Positions 25,701 to 34,115 of a stretch of 64,000 bases of DNA are shown in pieces. The first letter of the stretch is position 1. Each line of letters opens with the position of its first letter. The notes below the pieces were generated by a model. It worked only from the letters and a program-made list of their open reading frames with translations. It was not told the origin of the DNA and searched no databases. The stretch is from Fibrivirga algicola (lineage in GTDB: Bacteria > Bacteroidota > Bacteroidia > Cytophagales > Spirosomataceae), in assembly GCF_011742925.1 (NCBI RefSeq), contig NZ_WAEL01000010.1:62001-126000 (forward strand), read 5' to 3'. Both the position numbers and the translations under genes were made by a program.

Positions 25701-26819
25701 TTAATCGATAATTCCCTCCCACCAGCGGCTGTTGGGCAATGGCTGCTTCAGCATCACCGGTTCGCCGATGCGGGGCGTGGTCAGGGCAAATGAGTCGGCA
25801 GGGGTAACAGCCTTGGTTAGCTGACGAATTGGCTCGCGCCAGGGGTGGAACGCCAGCGCGAATTTGGCCCAGTGTACGGGCAGCAATACTTTCGTGTGCA
25901 GGTCACGGGCCGCCTGGGCCACCTCATTCGGAAACATGTGGATACTGGGCCAGTCGCGGCCATATTGCCCGCATTCGAGCATGGCGATATCGAAGGGGCC
26001 GTATTGCTGACCGATGGCTTTGAAGTGTGGACCATAGCCTGAATCACCCCCCAGAAAGATGCGCTCCGTATTGATGTCCAGCACGTAGGCGCTCCAGAGT
26101 GAGCCACCACGCTGGAGACCACGCCCCGAAAAGTGGCGGGCGGGTACGGCCGTGAGCGAAAACCCCTCGCTGATGGTTACGTCCTCCGTCCAGTCGAGCT
26201 CGGTAATGCGGGTCGGGTCGTAGCCCCAGCGTTCGAGGTGCGCCCCGACGCCCAGCGGTGCCACCACCCGCGTAACCCGGTCGCGCAGGGCCACCAGTGT
26301 CTGGTAGTCGAGGTGGTCATAATGGTCGTGGGTCAGCACCAGCACATCGATCTTCGGCATCATGGCAGCGGTGTACACATTACTGCCCGGAAATGCCTTA
26401 CCAAAAAAAGAAACCGGCGACGCATAGCCACTCAACACTGGGTCGATGAGCAACGTGATGCCTTCTGACTTGATGAGGTACGATGAATGCCCGAACCAGA
26501 CCAGCGACGTACCTGTGTTGGGTAACGTACTGAGGTTGGTCTGCACAGACGGCAGCTCGGCGGTTGGCTCCACATCGGCAGGCTTCCGGAAATTGTCCAG
26601 CAATAAGGTGGTATAGGAGGCGTCGCGGCGCATCACGTCGGTAGGGTCGACGTTTTGAAACGAGCCGTCACGGTAATTTTTCGATTGCCGGATGCGGGCC
26701 AGCCGTTCCCCAGCGGCGTTGGCCCCGAAGGGAGCTGTTTGTATGAACATGAAGGCCCCGACGGCCACCAGAATAAGGAAAAGAACGACGTAGATCAGCA
26801 TTTTTTTCAGGCGTTTCAT
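25701..26819 (-). CDS. MBL-fold metal-dependent hydrolase, membrane-anchored (NAPE-PLD/RomA-like)
   Basis: A 372-residue protein with an N-terminal membrane anchor (I-Y-V-V-L-F-L-I-L-V-A-V-G-A-F-M-F) and a metallo-beta-lactamase fold: W-F-G-H-S-S-Y-L-I, the metal-binding T-H-D-H-Y-D-H-L-D, L-G-G-D-S-G-Y and a late P-V-H-W-A-K-F. The first and last blocks are characteristic of the group containing NAPE-hydrolysing phospholipase D and the bacterial RomA/UlaG-like proteins. The domain probably sits in the periplasm. The substrate may be a phospholipid or another phosphodiester, but this cannot be decided. The upstream region has a one-mismatch -7 element (TACCTTCG). Confidence 0.85.
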   Translation of the reverse strand: MKRLKKMLIYVVLFLILVAVGAFMFIQTAPFGANAAGERLARIRQSKNYRDGSFQNVDPTDVMRRDASYTTLLLDNFRKPADVEPTAELPSVQTNLSTLPNTGTSLVWFGHSSYLIKSEGITLLIDPVLSGYASPVSFFGKAFPGSNVYTAAMMPKIDVLVLTHDHYDHLDYQTLVALRDRVTRVVAPLGVGAHLERWGYDPTRITELDWTEDVTISEGFSLTAVPARHFSGRGLQRGGSLWSAYVLDINTERIFLGGDSGYGPHFKAIGQQYGPFDIAMLECGQYGRDWPSIHMFPNEVAQAARDLHTKVLLPVHWAKFALAFHPWREPIRQLTKAVTPADSFALTTPRIGEPVMLKQPLPNSRWWEGIID

Positions 26820-26936
26820 GGCCGCGAAGGTAGGGGTGATTAGCTGATTTAAGTAGCAGGTGTAGCTGACCCCGGTACAGTCCTACGCCGGCCCGCCGCT
26901 TACCACTTCTTCCTTTCTACTCCTTAAATTTTTGTG

Positions 26937-26944
26937 TAGATTTG
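26937..26944 (+). promoter_or_regulatory. TAGATTTG -7 element for the aminotransferase cassette
   Basis: TAGATTTG matches TAnnTTTG exactly in an AT-rich gap between divergent genes, 74 bases ahead of the aminotransferase ATG. The leader it would create is AT-rich and has no strong hairpin. No clear TTG was found at -33. Confidence 0.45.
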
Positions 26945-27018
26945 TTTTTGTGCTGTTTGGATTATTGTTATCGTCGATTGTCAAAATAATCTATTGGAAT
27001 AATTAACTTTTACAAAAT

Positions 27019-28203
27019 ATGTCGCACATCATCAACCGTCGTAACTGGCTTCGTTTGGCTGGCTTGCTCTCTGCCGGGCTTGGCCTGAGCCGGTGGCAGG
27101 AAGCAAAAGCAGCTTTTATTCCTGACTCTGTGGCCGCCGAGCAACGCCTGTTTCAGGAATTCGCGCAGTTAAACAACCTGCCGCCCGATACGATACCCGC
27201 CCTGAAAGCGCGGCTTTTTGCCAATGAAAATCCGTATGGCATTGCAGCCAGCGCCAAAGAAGCGCTGAATAAAGCCAGCGTTTTAGGCAATCGCTACGCC
27301 TGGATGGAGTTTGCCCAACTGAAGACATTGATTGGCAAGGAAGAAGGTGTGGCGGCGAAGAATATCCTGATTACGCCCGGTTCGTCGGATGTGCTGATGG
27401 CGGGTGCGGCCTACTACTCCCAGAAAGGACCCATACTCACCTGCCGCCCAACGTACGATGATCTGCTGGAACGTGCTACGGGTATGAAAGGGCAGGTGCT
27501 GACCGTTCCTGCCACGGCTGGTCTGGGCTACGACCTGGCCGCCCTGAAAGCCAAAGCCCTCAGTACCCCGGGCCTGTCGATGGTGTACATCGTGAACCCG
27601 AATAACCCGACCGGTACCCTTGTCCCCGCCGCCGAGCTCACGCAGTTCTGCCGCGATGTGGCGCCCACCGTACCTGTCTTTATCGATGAAGCCTACATCG
27701 ATTTCCTTGAACCAGCCGAGCGGCCTATGCTGGGTAAACTTATCACCGAAGGCCTCGACGTTATTCTGGCGCGGACATTCTCTAAAATTCACGGTTTCGC
27801 GGGGCTGCGGCTTGGGTACGTTATGGCGCAACCCAAAACGCTGCAACAGATCAAGCCGTTTACCAATGGCGAATTCGCGGTGAGCATCACTACACTGATG
27901 GCCGGTATTGCCAGCTACCAGGATCAGGCCTGGCAAACTTACTGCCGCACTGAAAATGCCAAAGCCCGGGACTATACGATGAAAGCGCTGAAGGGGCTGG
28001 GCTACGAGCCGATTCCGTCGGCGGCCAACTTTATTCTGTTTCCTATCAAGATGAAAACCAAAGCATTTGAAGGGCAGATGTACGGGCATGGTGTTGGTAT
28101 TCAAACCCGCGAGATCGACAAGCAGCCCTATTGCCGGGTGAGCATCGGTACCCAGGCCGAGATGGAAACCTTTGTCGATGCATTCAAGAAAGTTGTGGGC
28201 TAA
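27019..28203 (+). CDS. Tat-exported aminotransferase class I/II (HisC-like)
   Basis: A 394-residue fold-type I PLP aminotransferase preceded by a twin-arginine signal: I-N-R-R-N-W-L-R-L-A-G, a hydrophobic stretch, then a cut site near Q-E-A-K-A-A. The catalytic domain resembles histidinol-phosphate aminotransferase: N-E-N-P-Y-G at the start, T-P-G-S-S-D, N-P-N-N-P-T-G, D-E-A-Y-I-D-F, and the PLP lysine K256 in R-T-F-S-K-I-H-G-F-A-G-L-R. HisC is normally cytosolic. Tat export fits a protein that must take up PLP and fold before crossing the membrane. It heads a cassette with a Tat-signal amine oxidase 94 bases downstream, so both may act on the same amino compound outside the cytoplasm. The substrate is unknown. 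Confidence 0.88.
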   Translation: MSHIINRRNWLRLAGLLSAGLGLSRWQEAKAAFIPDSVAAEQRLFQEFAQLNNLPPDTIPALKARLFANENPYGIAASAKEALNKASVLGNRYAWMEFAQLKTLIGKEEGVAAKNILITPGSSDVLMAGAAYYSQKGPILTCRPTYDDLLERATGMKGQVLTVPATAGLGYDLAALKAKALSTPGLSMVYIVNPNNPTGTLVPAAELTQFCRDVAPTVPVFIDEAYIDFLEPAERPMLGKLITEGLDVILARTFSKIHGFAGLRLGYVMAQPKTLQQIKPFTNGEFAVSITTLMAGIASYQDQAWQTYCRTENAKARDYTMKALKGLGYEPIPSAANFILFPIKMKTKAFEGQMYGHGVGIQTREIDKQPYCRVSIGTQAEMETFVDAFKKVVG

Positions 28204-28297
28204 GGGAGAAAGGAGTTTCGCTGATAGTCGACCGTGTTAGGCAGATTAACCGGCAGCCCTTCTTTCTTTTCTTCCTTTTTTACCATTCCTCGTCAAT

Positions 28298-29869
28298 ATG
28301 ACCCGACGTGACTTTATAAATTCAACATCGGCCAGTTATGCTTCGCTGCTGGCCTGGGGATTGCTGGCTCCTGCACCGGCGGAAGCATTTAATTTACCCG
28401 CCAACGGTTCGGTGACTGATCCGAAAACGGGCCGGCCAGCCGGACGCAAAGTGGTGATTCTGGGGGCGGGTCTGGCTGGAATGGCCACCGCCTGGGAACT
28501 GGGTAAACTTGGCTACGACTGCACGGTGCTGGAAGCCCGGAGCCGCTCGGGTGGGCGGGTATGGACCGTGCGGAGCGGTACGTCGGAAACAGAAGTGGAC
28601 GGTACCCCCCAAACCTGCCGCTTCGATGAGGGCTACTACTTCAACGGCGGTGCCGCCCGAATTCCGCACCATCACCAGCTTACGTTGCAGTATTGCCGGG
28701 AACTGGGCGTACCGCTGGAGATTTTTAATGGGAATAACGAGGCGGCCTACCTGTACAATGAAGGAGGAACAGGTACGTTTGCCAATCGCCGCATCCGGAT
28801 CAAGGAGTACCACAACGACATGCGCGGCTACACGGCCGAACTCCTTGCCAAGTCGCTCGATCAGGGGGCGCTGGATCAGCAGCTGACCAAAGAAGACGTC
28901 GAGAAGCTGGTTGAGTTTTTGAAAAACGAAGGTGATCTGAACACGGCTCATCTGTACAAAGGCACCAACCGGCGGGGCTACAAAACCGAGCCCGGCGCAG
29001 GTACGTCGATGGGGGTTATCAATGACCCGTATGGCCTTACCGATATCCTGCGGTCGGGTTTTATGCAGCCGGTCTTTCATAACGTAGGCGACTACATCTA
29101 TGAGCAGCAAACGACCCTGCTACAGCCCGTTGGCGGAATGGACGCGATTCCAAAAGCCTTTGAGAAACGGCTGTCGGGTAAAATTCAGTTCAACGCGCCG
29201 GTGACCGAGCTGCGCAAAACGGAGAACGGCGTACGGGTGGTGTACCAGAAAGAAGGTAAGCCAACTGAACTACAGGCGGAATTCTGTGTGTGTACGCTGC
29301 CGCTGCCAGTCCTGAAAAACCTGAATGCAGACATATCCGGTGCTGTTCAGCGGGCGGCCGATTTTGTGCCGTACATCAAGACCGGTAAGATCGGGCTGCA
29401 ATTCAAACGGCGGTTCTGGGAAGAGGAAGACGGTATTTACGGCGGCATTTCGCGGACCAACCAGGATATTAACCAGATCTGGTACCCGTCATTTGGGTTC
29501 CAGAAACCCAAAGGCGTACTGATTGGCTATTACAATTTCTACAGCCGGGCCGAGGCTGTGGGGGCACTGTCGGTGGCCGATCGCCAGAAAATAGCGCTGG
29601 AACAGGGCCGTAAAATTCATCCGCAGTATGATGCCGAATTTGAAAACGCCTTTTCGCTGGCCTGGCACCGGATTCCATATTCAGGCGGGGGCTGGGCCGT
29701 GTATGATGATTCCATTCGCCGCAAGCAATACGCCGCCCTGCTTGAACCTGACGGACCAATCTACTACGCCGGTGAACACACCACGTACCTGACTGCCTGG
29801 ATGGCCGGTGCCCTGACCTCAGCCCGCCGTGCCGTGGGCGCCATCCATGACCGGGTGGGGAAATTGTAA
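28298..29869 (+). CDS. Tat-exported flavin amine oxidase
   Basis: A 523-residue FAD-dependent oxidase of the monoamine/L-amino-acid oxidase family. It begins M-T-R-R-D-F-I-N-S, a Tat motif with both arginines, followed by a hydrophobic stretch ending P-A-P-A-E-A-F. The Rossmann motif K-V-V-I-L-G-A-G-L-A-G-M-A runs on to V-L-E-A-R and S-G-G-R, and the C-terminal FAD motif is Y-Y-A-G-E-H-T-T-Y-L-T-A-W-M-A-G-A. Expected chemistry is oxidation of an amine to an imine or aldehyde with release of ammonia and H2O2, in the periplasm or outside. It sits between the aminotransferase and the Hint-domain gene, all rightward, with gaps of 94 and 99 bases. Confidence 0.9.
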   Translation: MTRRDFINSTSASYASLLAWGLLAPAPAEAFNLPANGSVTDPKTGRPAGRKVVILGAGLAGMATAWELGKLGYDCTVLEARSRSGGRVWTVRSGTSETEVDGTPQTCRFDEGYYFNGGAARIPHHHQLTLQYCRELGVPLEIFNGNNEAAYLYNEGGTGTFANRRIRIKEYHNDMRGYTAELLAKSLDQGALDQQLTKEDVEKLVEFLKNEGDLNTAHLYKGTNRRGYKTEPGAGTSMGVINDPYGLTDILRSGFMQPVFHNVGDYIYEQQTTLLQPVGGMDAIPKAFEKRLSGKIQFNAPVTELRKTENGVRVVYQKEGKPTELQAEFCVCTLPLPVLKNLNADISGAVQRAADFVPYIKTGKIGLQFKRRFWEEEDGIYGGISRTNQDINQIWYPSFGFQKPKGVLIGYYNFYSRAEAVGALSVADRQKIALEQGRKIHPQYDAEFENAFSLAWHRIPYSGGGWAVYDDSIRRKQYAALLEPDGPIYYAGEHTTYLTAWMAGALTSARRAVGAIHDRVGKL

Positions 29870-29876
29870 TACCTAT

Positions 29877-29929
29877 TTACCGTTCACTGGTACACTGCTG
29901 CTGAGTGACAACGCACCAGTCAACGGTAA
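29877..29929 (+). terminator. Hairpin C between the amine oxidase and Hint-domain genes
   Basis: Arms 29877-29891 and 29915-29929 pair at 14 of 15 positions around a 23-base loop, starting 7 bases after the amine oxidase stop. With no T run it may attenuate rather than end the cassette transcript, setting the ratio of the third gene to the first two. Confidence 0.45.
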
Positions 29930-29968
29930 ACAGCGAACAGAACGAATCAACCTGAAAAATCAATACTT

Positions 29969-30967
29969 ATGAAACGTACACTTCCTTATTTGTTCTTCCT
30001 GGCCGCGGCCTTAGTGACCAGCCTTTTTGCGCAGCGCGTGATGGCGCAGACCGCTACGCCGGGCGCGTTGACCGTTGAGCAGGCTACCGCCCTGAAGGCG
30101 TTGAAAATCAATAATCTGGAGAAGGATACGTACGTGAAATCCGGCGGTTTTATTCTGGAGCGCTACGAAGACCGACCTGCCTACGTGTTCAACTACAGCG
30201 ATGGCATTACCCGGAAAATCTACCTCTACAAAGTGTACTCGGCGGCCGACACCAAAGACCTTGGCCTGCTGGCAATTTACCAGAACGCGAAAACCGGAGC
30301 GCTGAAACCTTTTGTGGTACCCGGTGCCGCTGGTGACCGCAAAGCCTGGGACGCGTACCTGGACGATATGAAGTACATCGGCGAAAAAGAGCCAGGTCTG
30401 ATGCCCGCCCTGACCTTTGTATTAAGCCGAGAAATGGCCAACATCATGGGTGGCAGCACCGGCAAAGCCGACGAGAATGGTGAGAAAAAGAAAGAAGAAT
30501 ATAACTTCTGCTTTGGCCCGCAGTCGCTGGTGACCCTGGCCGATGGGTCGTCGAAAGCCATTGCCGACGTGCGGGCGGGCGACGTGGTGATGAGCTACGA
30601 AGCAACCACGCAATCGGTTGTCAGCAACCGCGTTACAGCCCTGAACGCCCATCCAATGGGAAGTGAGGTTACGCTGGTTGGGATCTGGACGGTACCCACC
30701 AACGAGCTGACTGCGAGTGCGGCGCTGATGCCCGCCCCCGCGCAACTGCTCGAAGCCACCGCTAACCACCCGGTGCTAACGGCTACGGGCCGCAAAGCCC
30801 TCGGCGACGTGGCCGTAGGTGAGTTGGTGTACCGCTGCGAGAACGGCGTGACGTACCCGGCCCGCGTTGTTCGGACGGGCAGCACCGGCCGCGCCGCTAC
30901 AGTGTACAGCCTAAGTACCGAAAAAGGCAGTTACGTAGTGGCGGGTACCGTAGTGCTGGACAAATAA
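29969..30967 (+). CDS. Secreted protein with C-terminal Hint (hedgehog/intein) domain
   Basis: A 332-residue protein: a Sec signal peptide (M-K-R-T-L-P-Y-L-F-F-L-A-A-A-L ending V-M-A-Q), a ~150-residue N-terminal domain I do not recognise, and a Hint-like domain from residue 181. Block A is C181-F-G-P-Q-S-L-V-T-L-A-D-G-S-S-K-A-I followed by A-D-V-R-A-G-D-V-V. Block B has A-T-A-N-H267-P-V-L-T. The end (K-G-S-Y-V-V-A-G-T-V-V-L-D-K) resembles block F but lacks the terminal His-Asn that inteins need for C-terminal cleavage, as in hedgehog-type proteins. By analogy C181 could form a thioester and release or transfer the N-terminal domain. It is the last gene of the cassette and ends at a strong terminator. 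A degenerate, inactive Hint domain is the main alternative. Confidence 0.8.
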   Translation: MKRTLPYLFFLAAALVTSLFAQRVMAQTATPGALTVEQATALKALKINNLEKDTYVKSGGFILERYEDRPAYVFNYSDGITRKIYLYKVYSAADTKDLGLLAIYQNAKTGALKPFVVPGAAGDRKAWDAYLDDMKYIGEKEPGLMPALTFVLSREMANIMGGSTGKADENGEKKKEEYNFCFGPQSLVTLADGSSKAIADVRAGDVVMSYEATTQSVVSNRVTALNAHPMGSEVTLVGIWTVPTNELTASAALMPAPAQLLEATANHPVLTATGRKALGDVAVGELVYRCENGVTYPARVVRTGSTGRAATVYSLSTEKGSYVVAGTVVLDK

Positions 30968-30991
30968 ACGGCGGTATCACTGCCGCTACAG

Positions 30992-31036
30992 ATGCGTACT
31001 CTTCGCCGGATGACCGAAGAGTACGCATTTTGTTTT
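30992..31036. terminator. Strong terminator closing the Hint cassette
   Basis: A perfect 14-bp stem (30992-31005 with 31015-31028) with a 9-base loop is followed by a T-rich tail, 25 bases after the Hint gene stop and just before the stop of the convergent Rieske gene. It can serve both directions. Confidence 0.88.
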
Positions 31037-31474
31037 TCAACTGGCTTTGATGGTCAGCGTGGTGCCGCTGAGCGAGGTGGCGTATGTTTTTAGCCCCTTG
31101 CTGCCTTCGCTGTTCAGCCCAACCCCATTGTTGTCGTAGCGGGCCCCGTGTTCTGTGCAGTAAAACTCGGAGGTCCGGTACGTGATTTTGCGTTGACCTT
31201 CGTGGCTGCAAATGAGCGTAACTGCCGCATAAGCACCCGTGTTAGTGCGGGCAACTACTACGTTCTGGCTGCTCAGCACTACGTACCCACCGTTGTTGGC
31301 CAGGGCAGCATTACTGGTCGCGGTTAAGTCGAGCACAATATCGCTGGCCAGCGGAGCAACGGTGGTATCCGCTGCCGAGCACGAACCAAGACAAGCAGTA
31401 GCCAGGATAGCGGCACTGCTAAACCCCAACTGTTTCAGAAACGCATTACGATTAATCAGATCGGTTTTGGTCAT
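31037..31474 (-). CDS. Rieske [2Fe-2S] protein with Tat-like lipoprotein signal
   Basis: A 145-residue protein. The Rieske cluster ligands are C-S-H and, 16-17 residues on, C-T-E-H-G in L-I-C-S-H-E-G and F-Y-C-T-E-H-G-A-R-Y-D. The second box has two residues between Cys and His, as in classical Rieske proteins. The N-terminus I-N-R-N-A-F-L-K-Q-L-G-F resembles a Tat motif with Arg-Asn instead of Arg-Arg and is followed by a lipobox (C-L-G-S-C), so it is probably exported folded and lipid-anchored. It would be an electron carrier. No cytochrome or oxygenase partner adjoins, and it converges on the Hint cassette. The ATG at 31474 is used; one at 31492 is also in frame. Confidence 0.85.
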   Translation of the reverse strand: MTKTDLINRNAFLKQLGFSSAAILATACLGSCSAADTTVAPLASDIVLDLTATSNAALANNGGYVVLSSQNVVVARTNTGAYAAVTLICSHEGQRKITYRTSEFYCTEHGARYDNNGVGLNSEGSKGLKTYATSLSGTTLTIKAS

Positions 31475-31583
31475 GGTGAACTGGCCATTCACAGGCTATG
31501 TGTTTACCACTAAGTACGGTAGTTGAGCCTAAGCCGTTGCACTAACCGCCCATCGAACTCGCCCGATTTCAGCCGAGCGCCAC

Positions 31584-31591
31584 TAGTTTTG
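31584..31591 (+). promoter_or_regulatory. TAGTTTTG -7 element for the RND exporter
   Basis: TAGTTTTG matches TAnnTTTG and lies 35 bases ahead of the exporter's ATG. No clear -33 element was found. Confidence 0.45.
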
Positions 31592-31626
31592 GCTAACTTG
31601 CGCCTTCTTTTGCTCCTCTCTTTTCC

Positions 31627-33990
31627 ATGATCTGGACTCGCATTGCTCTTTTCATTCTCGCCAACCGCCGGCTTTTGCTCACGTTTATTCTGCTGGCAAC
31701 GGTTTTTATGGGCTATCAGGCTTCCCGCGTAAAACTCTCCTACGAGTTTGCCAAAATTCTGCCCACTACCGACCCCGATTATGCAACTTACGAAGGCTTC
31801 AAGGCCCGTTTTGGCGAAGACGGCAACGTGATGGTGATCGGTGTGGAAACCGATTCGATGTACCAGTTGAAGTATTTTCAGGATTGGCAGGCGCTCAACA
31901 AACAGATCAAACAGATCGACGGTATCCGCGATGTGGTGTCTAACGCAGGTTTGTATACGATTACCCTCAATGACAGCACCGACAAGTTTCAGTTTCGGCC
32001 GCTGATCGATAAACCGGTGGTAAGCCAGTCACAGGCCGATAGCCTCAACGCCACCATTGGCCGCCTGCCATTTTACCAGGGGTTAGTAACCGACTCGTCG
32101 GGGCGGGCGCACCTGATGGCCGTTTCCTTCGACCAGAAAAAGCTGAATACCCGAGGGCGCATTGCTACTGTGCGGCAGATCGAGCGGCTGGCCGAGGCCT
32201 TTGGCGAGCGGCACAATACGGTGGTGCACATGTCGGGGCTGCCCTTTATCCGGACCGAGTTTACGGCCAAGGTAAGCAACGAAATGCTGCTGTTTATCGG
32301 GCTGGCGTTTGTGGTAACGGCCCTCATTCTGCTGTTCTTTTTCCGGTCGTTGTCGGTGGTGGGTATTGCCATGGCCGTGGTTACCGTAGGCGTGGTTTGG
32401 GCGGTGGGGTACATTGTGCTCTTTGGCTATACCATTACCATTTTGTCGGGGCTGATCCCGCCGCTGATCATCGTGATTGGTGTTCCCAACGCTATTTTTC
32501 TGCTCAACCGGTATCACGACGAGCTAAACAAACCCGGCCGGTCGAAGCAGGAAGCGCTGGCCGTTGCGACCGCCAAAGTAGGGGAGACTACCTTCTTTGC
32601 CAACGTCACTACGTCGATCGGCTTCTTCGTTTTTTACTTCACCAATAGCCCGCTTCTGCTCGAGTTTGGCCTGGTGGCTGCACTGGGCATCATGAGTACC
32701 TATGCCACGTCGCTGATTCTGATCCCAATCGTGTTCAGTTACATGCCCGTGCCGTCGGAGAAGCAGCGCGGTCACCTCGACAGCCCTGTGCTGACCCGGT
32801 TTCTGACCTGGGTCGACCAGCTGGTGCACACCCGGCGCTCGGCCATTTATGTGTTTGTTGGCGCGTTTGCCGTGCTGGGCCTGCTTGGCATGAGCCTGAT
32901 CAAAGCCGTTGGGTACGTTGTCGATGACCTGCCCAAAAACGACCCGATCTATACCGACCTGAAGTACTTCGAGAAAGCCTATCATGGCGTGCTGCCGTTC
33001 GAGGTCAGCATCGATGCCGGTCGGCCGGGGCGTGTACTGACTCCGCAAACGCTCACCAAGATCAGACTGCTACAGCGTGAATTTGCGCAGCATCCCGAAT
33101 TTGCCCGGCCGCTGTCGGTGGTCGAAGCGGTGAAGTTTTTCTATCAGGCCTATCGGGGGGGCGAACCGCGCTACTACATTTTGCCACCTGCGCTGGAGAT
33201 GGCCAAGCTGCAAAAGTATACGGGGCAGATGGGCAACGGCACATCGCGCAAAGGGTCGGTGAGCCTGGCCGCCTATGTCGATTCTACGCGGCAGTTTACG
33301 CGGGTCAGTTTCCAGGTAGCCGACGTAGGCACCGCCCGCCTGCGCGAACTGATCGATATGCTGCAACCGCGCGCCGATTCGCTTTTCAACTACGACCGCG
33401 AAACGGGTCAGTTTGTGCCCGCCGCCGACAGGTACGTGGTGAAGCTCACGGGCAACAGCGTAGTGTTTACGCGGGGTAATGAATACCTGCTCCGGAACCT
33501 GGCGGAGAGTACCCTGCTGGCCATTTTTCTGGTGTCGATTATCCTGATTATCCTGCTTCGCGATGTACGGCTCAGCCTGATCGCTATTCTGCCGAGTGTG
33601 GTGCCACTTCTGGTCACGGCCGGGCTCATGGGGTACTTCGGTATAAACCTGAAACCATCCACTATCCTGATCTTCAGCATCGCCTTCGGCCTGTCGTCTG
33701 ACGGGACTATTTACTTTGTGACCAAGTACCGCGACGAGCTTCGGCATGGGGCCGGGGTGGCCGAGGCTGTGTCGCGCACCATTCGGCAAACGGGCGTCAG
33801 TATGGTTTATACGGCCTTTATCCTGTTTGCTGGCTTCGCCATTTTCACGGCGTCCACCTTTCAGGGTACCGTGTCGCTGGGTATTCTGGTGTCGATAACC
33901 CTGCTGATGGGTATGACCTCGAACCTGATTTTGCTGCCCGCTTTCCTGATGACGGTGTATGAACGCCGCCGGAAGAAAGTAACGGCGTAA
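31627..33990 (+). CDS. RND superfamily exporter, MMPL/SSD type
   Basis: A 787-residue inner-membrane protein in the two-repeat RND architecture: one helix near residue 20, a periplasmic domain, five helices, a second helix near 410, another periplasmic domain and five more helices. The paired repeats show at F-F-F-R-S-L-S-V-V-G-I and I-L-L-R-D-V-R-L-S-L-I, and at G-V-P-N-A-I-F-L-L-N-R-Y-H-D-E and G-L-S-S-D-G-T-I-Y-F-V-T-K-Y-R-D-E. It is shorter than AcrB-type pumps (~1040) and matches the MMPL/sterol-sensing-domain branch, whose members move lipids or hopanoids. No membrane-fusion partner is adjacent, which also fits that branch. Confidence 0.88.
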   Translation: MIWTRIALFILANRRLLLTFILLATVFMGYQASRVKLSYEFAKILPTTDPDYATYEGFKARFGEDGNVMVIGVETDSMYQLKYFQDWQALNKQIKQIDGIRDVVSNAGLYTITLNDSTDKFQFRPLIDKPVVSQSQADSLNATIGRLPFYQGLVTDSSGRAHLMAVSFDQKKLNTRGRIATVRQIERLAEAFGERHNTVVHMSGLPFIRTEFTAKVSNEMLLFIGLAFVVTALILLFFFRSLSVVGIAMAVVTVGVVWAVGYIVLFGYTITILSGLIPPLIIVIGVPNAIFLLNRYHDELNKPGRSKQEALAVATAKVGETTFFANVTTSIGFFVFYFTNSPLLLEFGLVAALGIMSTYATSLILIPIVFSYMPVPSEKQRGHLDSPVLTRFLTWVDQLVHTRRSAIYVFVGAFAVLGLLGMSLIKAVGYVVDDLPKNDPIYTDLKYFEKAYHGVLPFEVSIDAGRPGRVLTPQTLTKIRLLQREFAQHPEFARPLSVVEAVKFFYQAYRGGEPRYYILPPALEMAKLQKYTGQMGNGTSRKGSVSLAAYVDSTRQFTRVSFQVADVGTARLRELIDMLQPRADSLFNYDRETGQFVPAADRYVVKLTGNSVVFTRGNEYLLRNLAESTLLAIFLVSIILIILLRDVRLSLIAILPSVVPLLVTAGLMGYFGINLKPSTILIFSIAFGLSSDGTIYFVTKYRDELRHGAGVAEAVSRTIRQTGVSMVYTAFILFAGFAIFTASTFQGTVSLGILVSITLLMGMTSNLILLPAFLMTVYERRRKKVTA

Positions 33991-34086
33991 GTGTATTTGT
34001 GGTTTATCGCTGTTTATTAAAAGCAAAAGGAGTCCACTTAATCAATTAGGAGTTACATAAGAGAATGATCTTTATAAAATGAATAC

Positions 34087-34115
34087 ATTTAAATGATTCA
34101 ATCAATCATTTAAAT
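34087..34115. repeat. Perfect AT-rich inverted repeat at the start of the 34.1-kb lipoprotein gene
   Basis: Twelve-base arms (ATTTAAATGATT at 34087-34098 and its complement at 34104-34115) flank a 5-base loop. It contains the only in-frame ATG (34093), an in-frame TAA (34111-34113) and the first two bases of the ATT codon that follows. It could be an operator, an RNA hairpin over the start, or both. Confidence 0.6.

Noticed and set aside
33070-34026. A 318-codon minus-strand frame opposite the RND exporter gene
   Set aside because: It is antisense to the conserved exporter; the low-complexity His/Gln/Arg composition is typical of a shadow frame.
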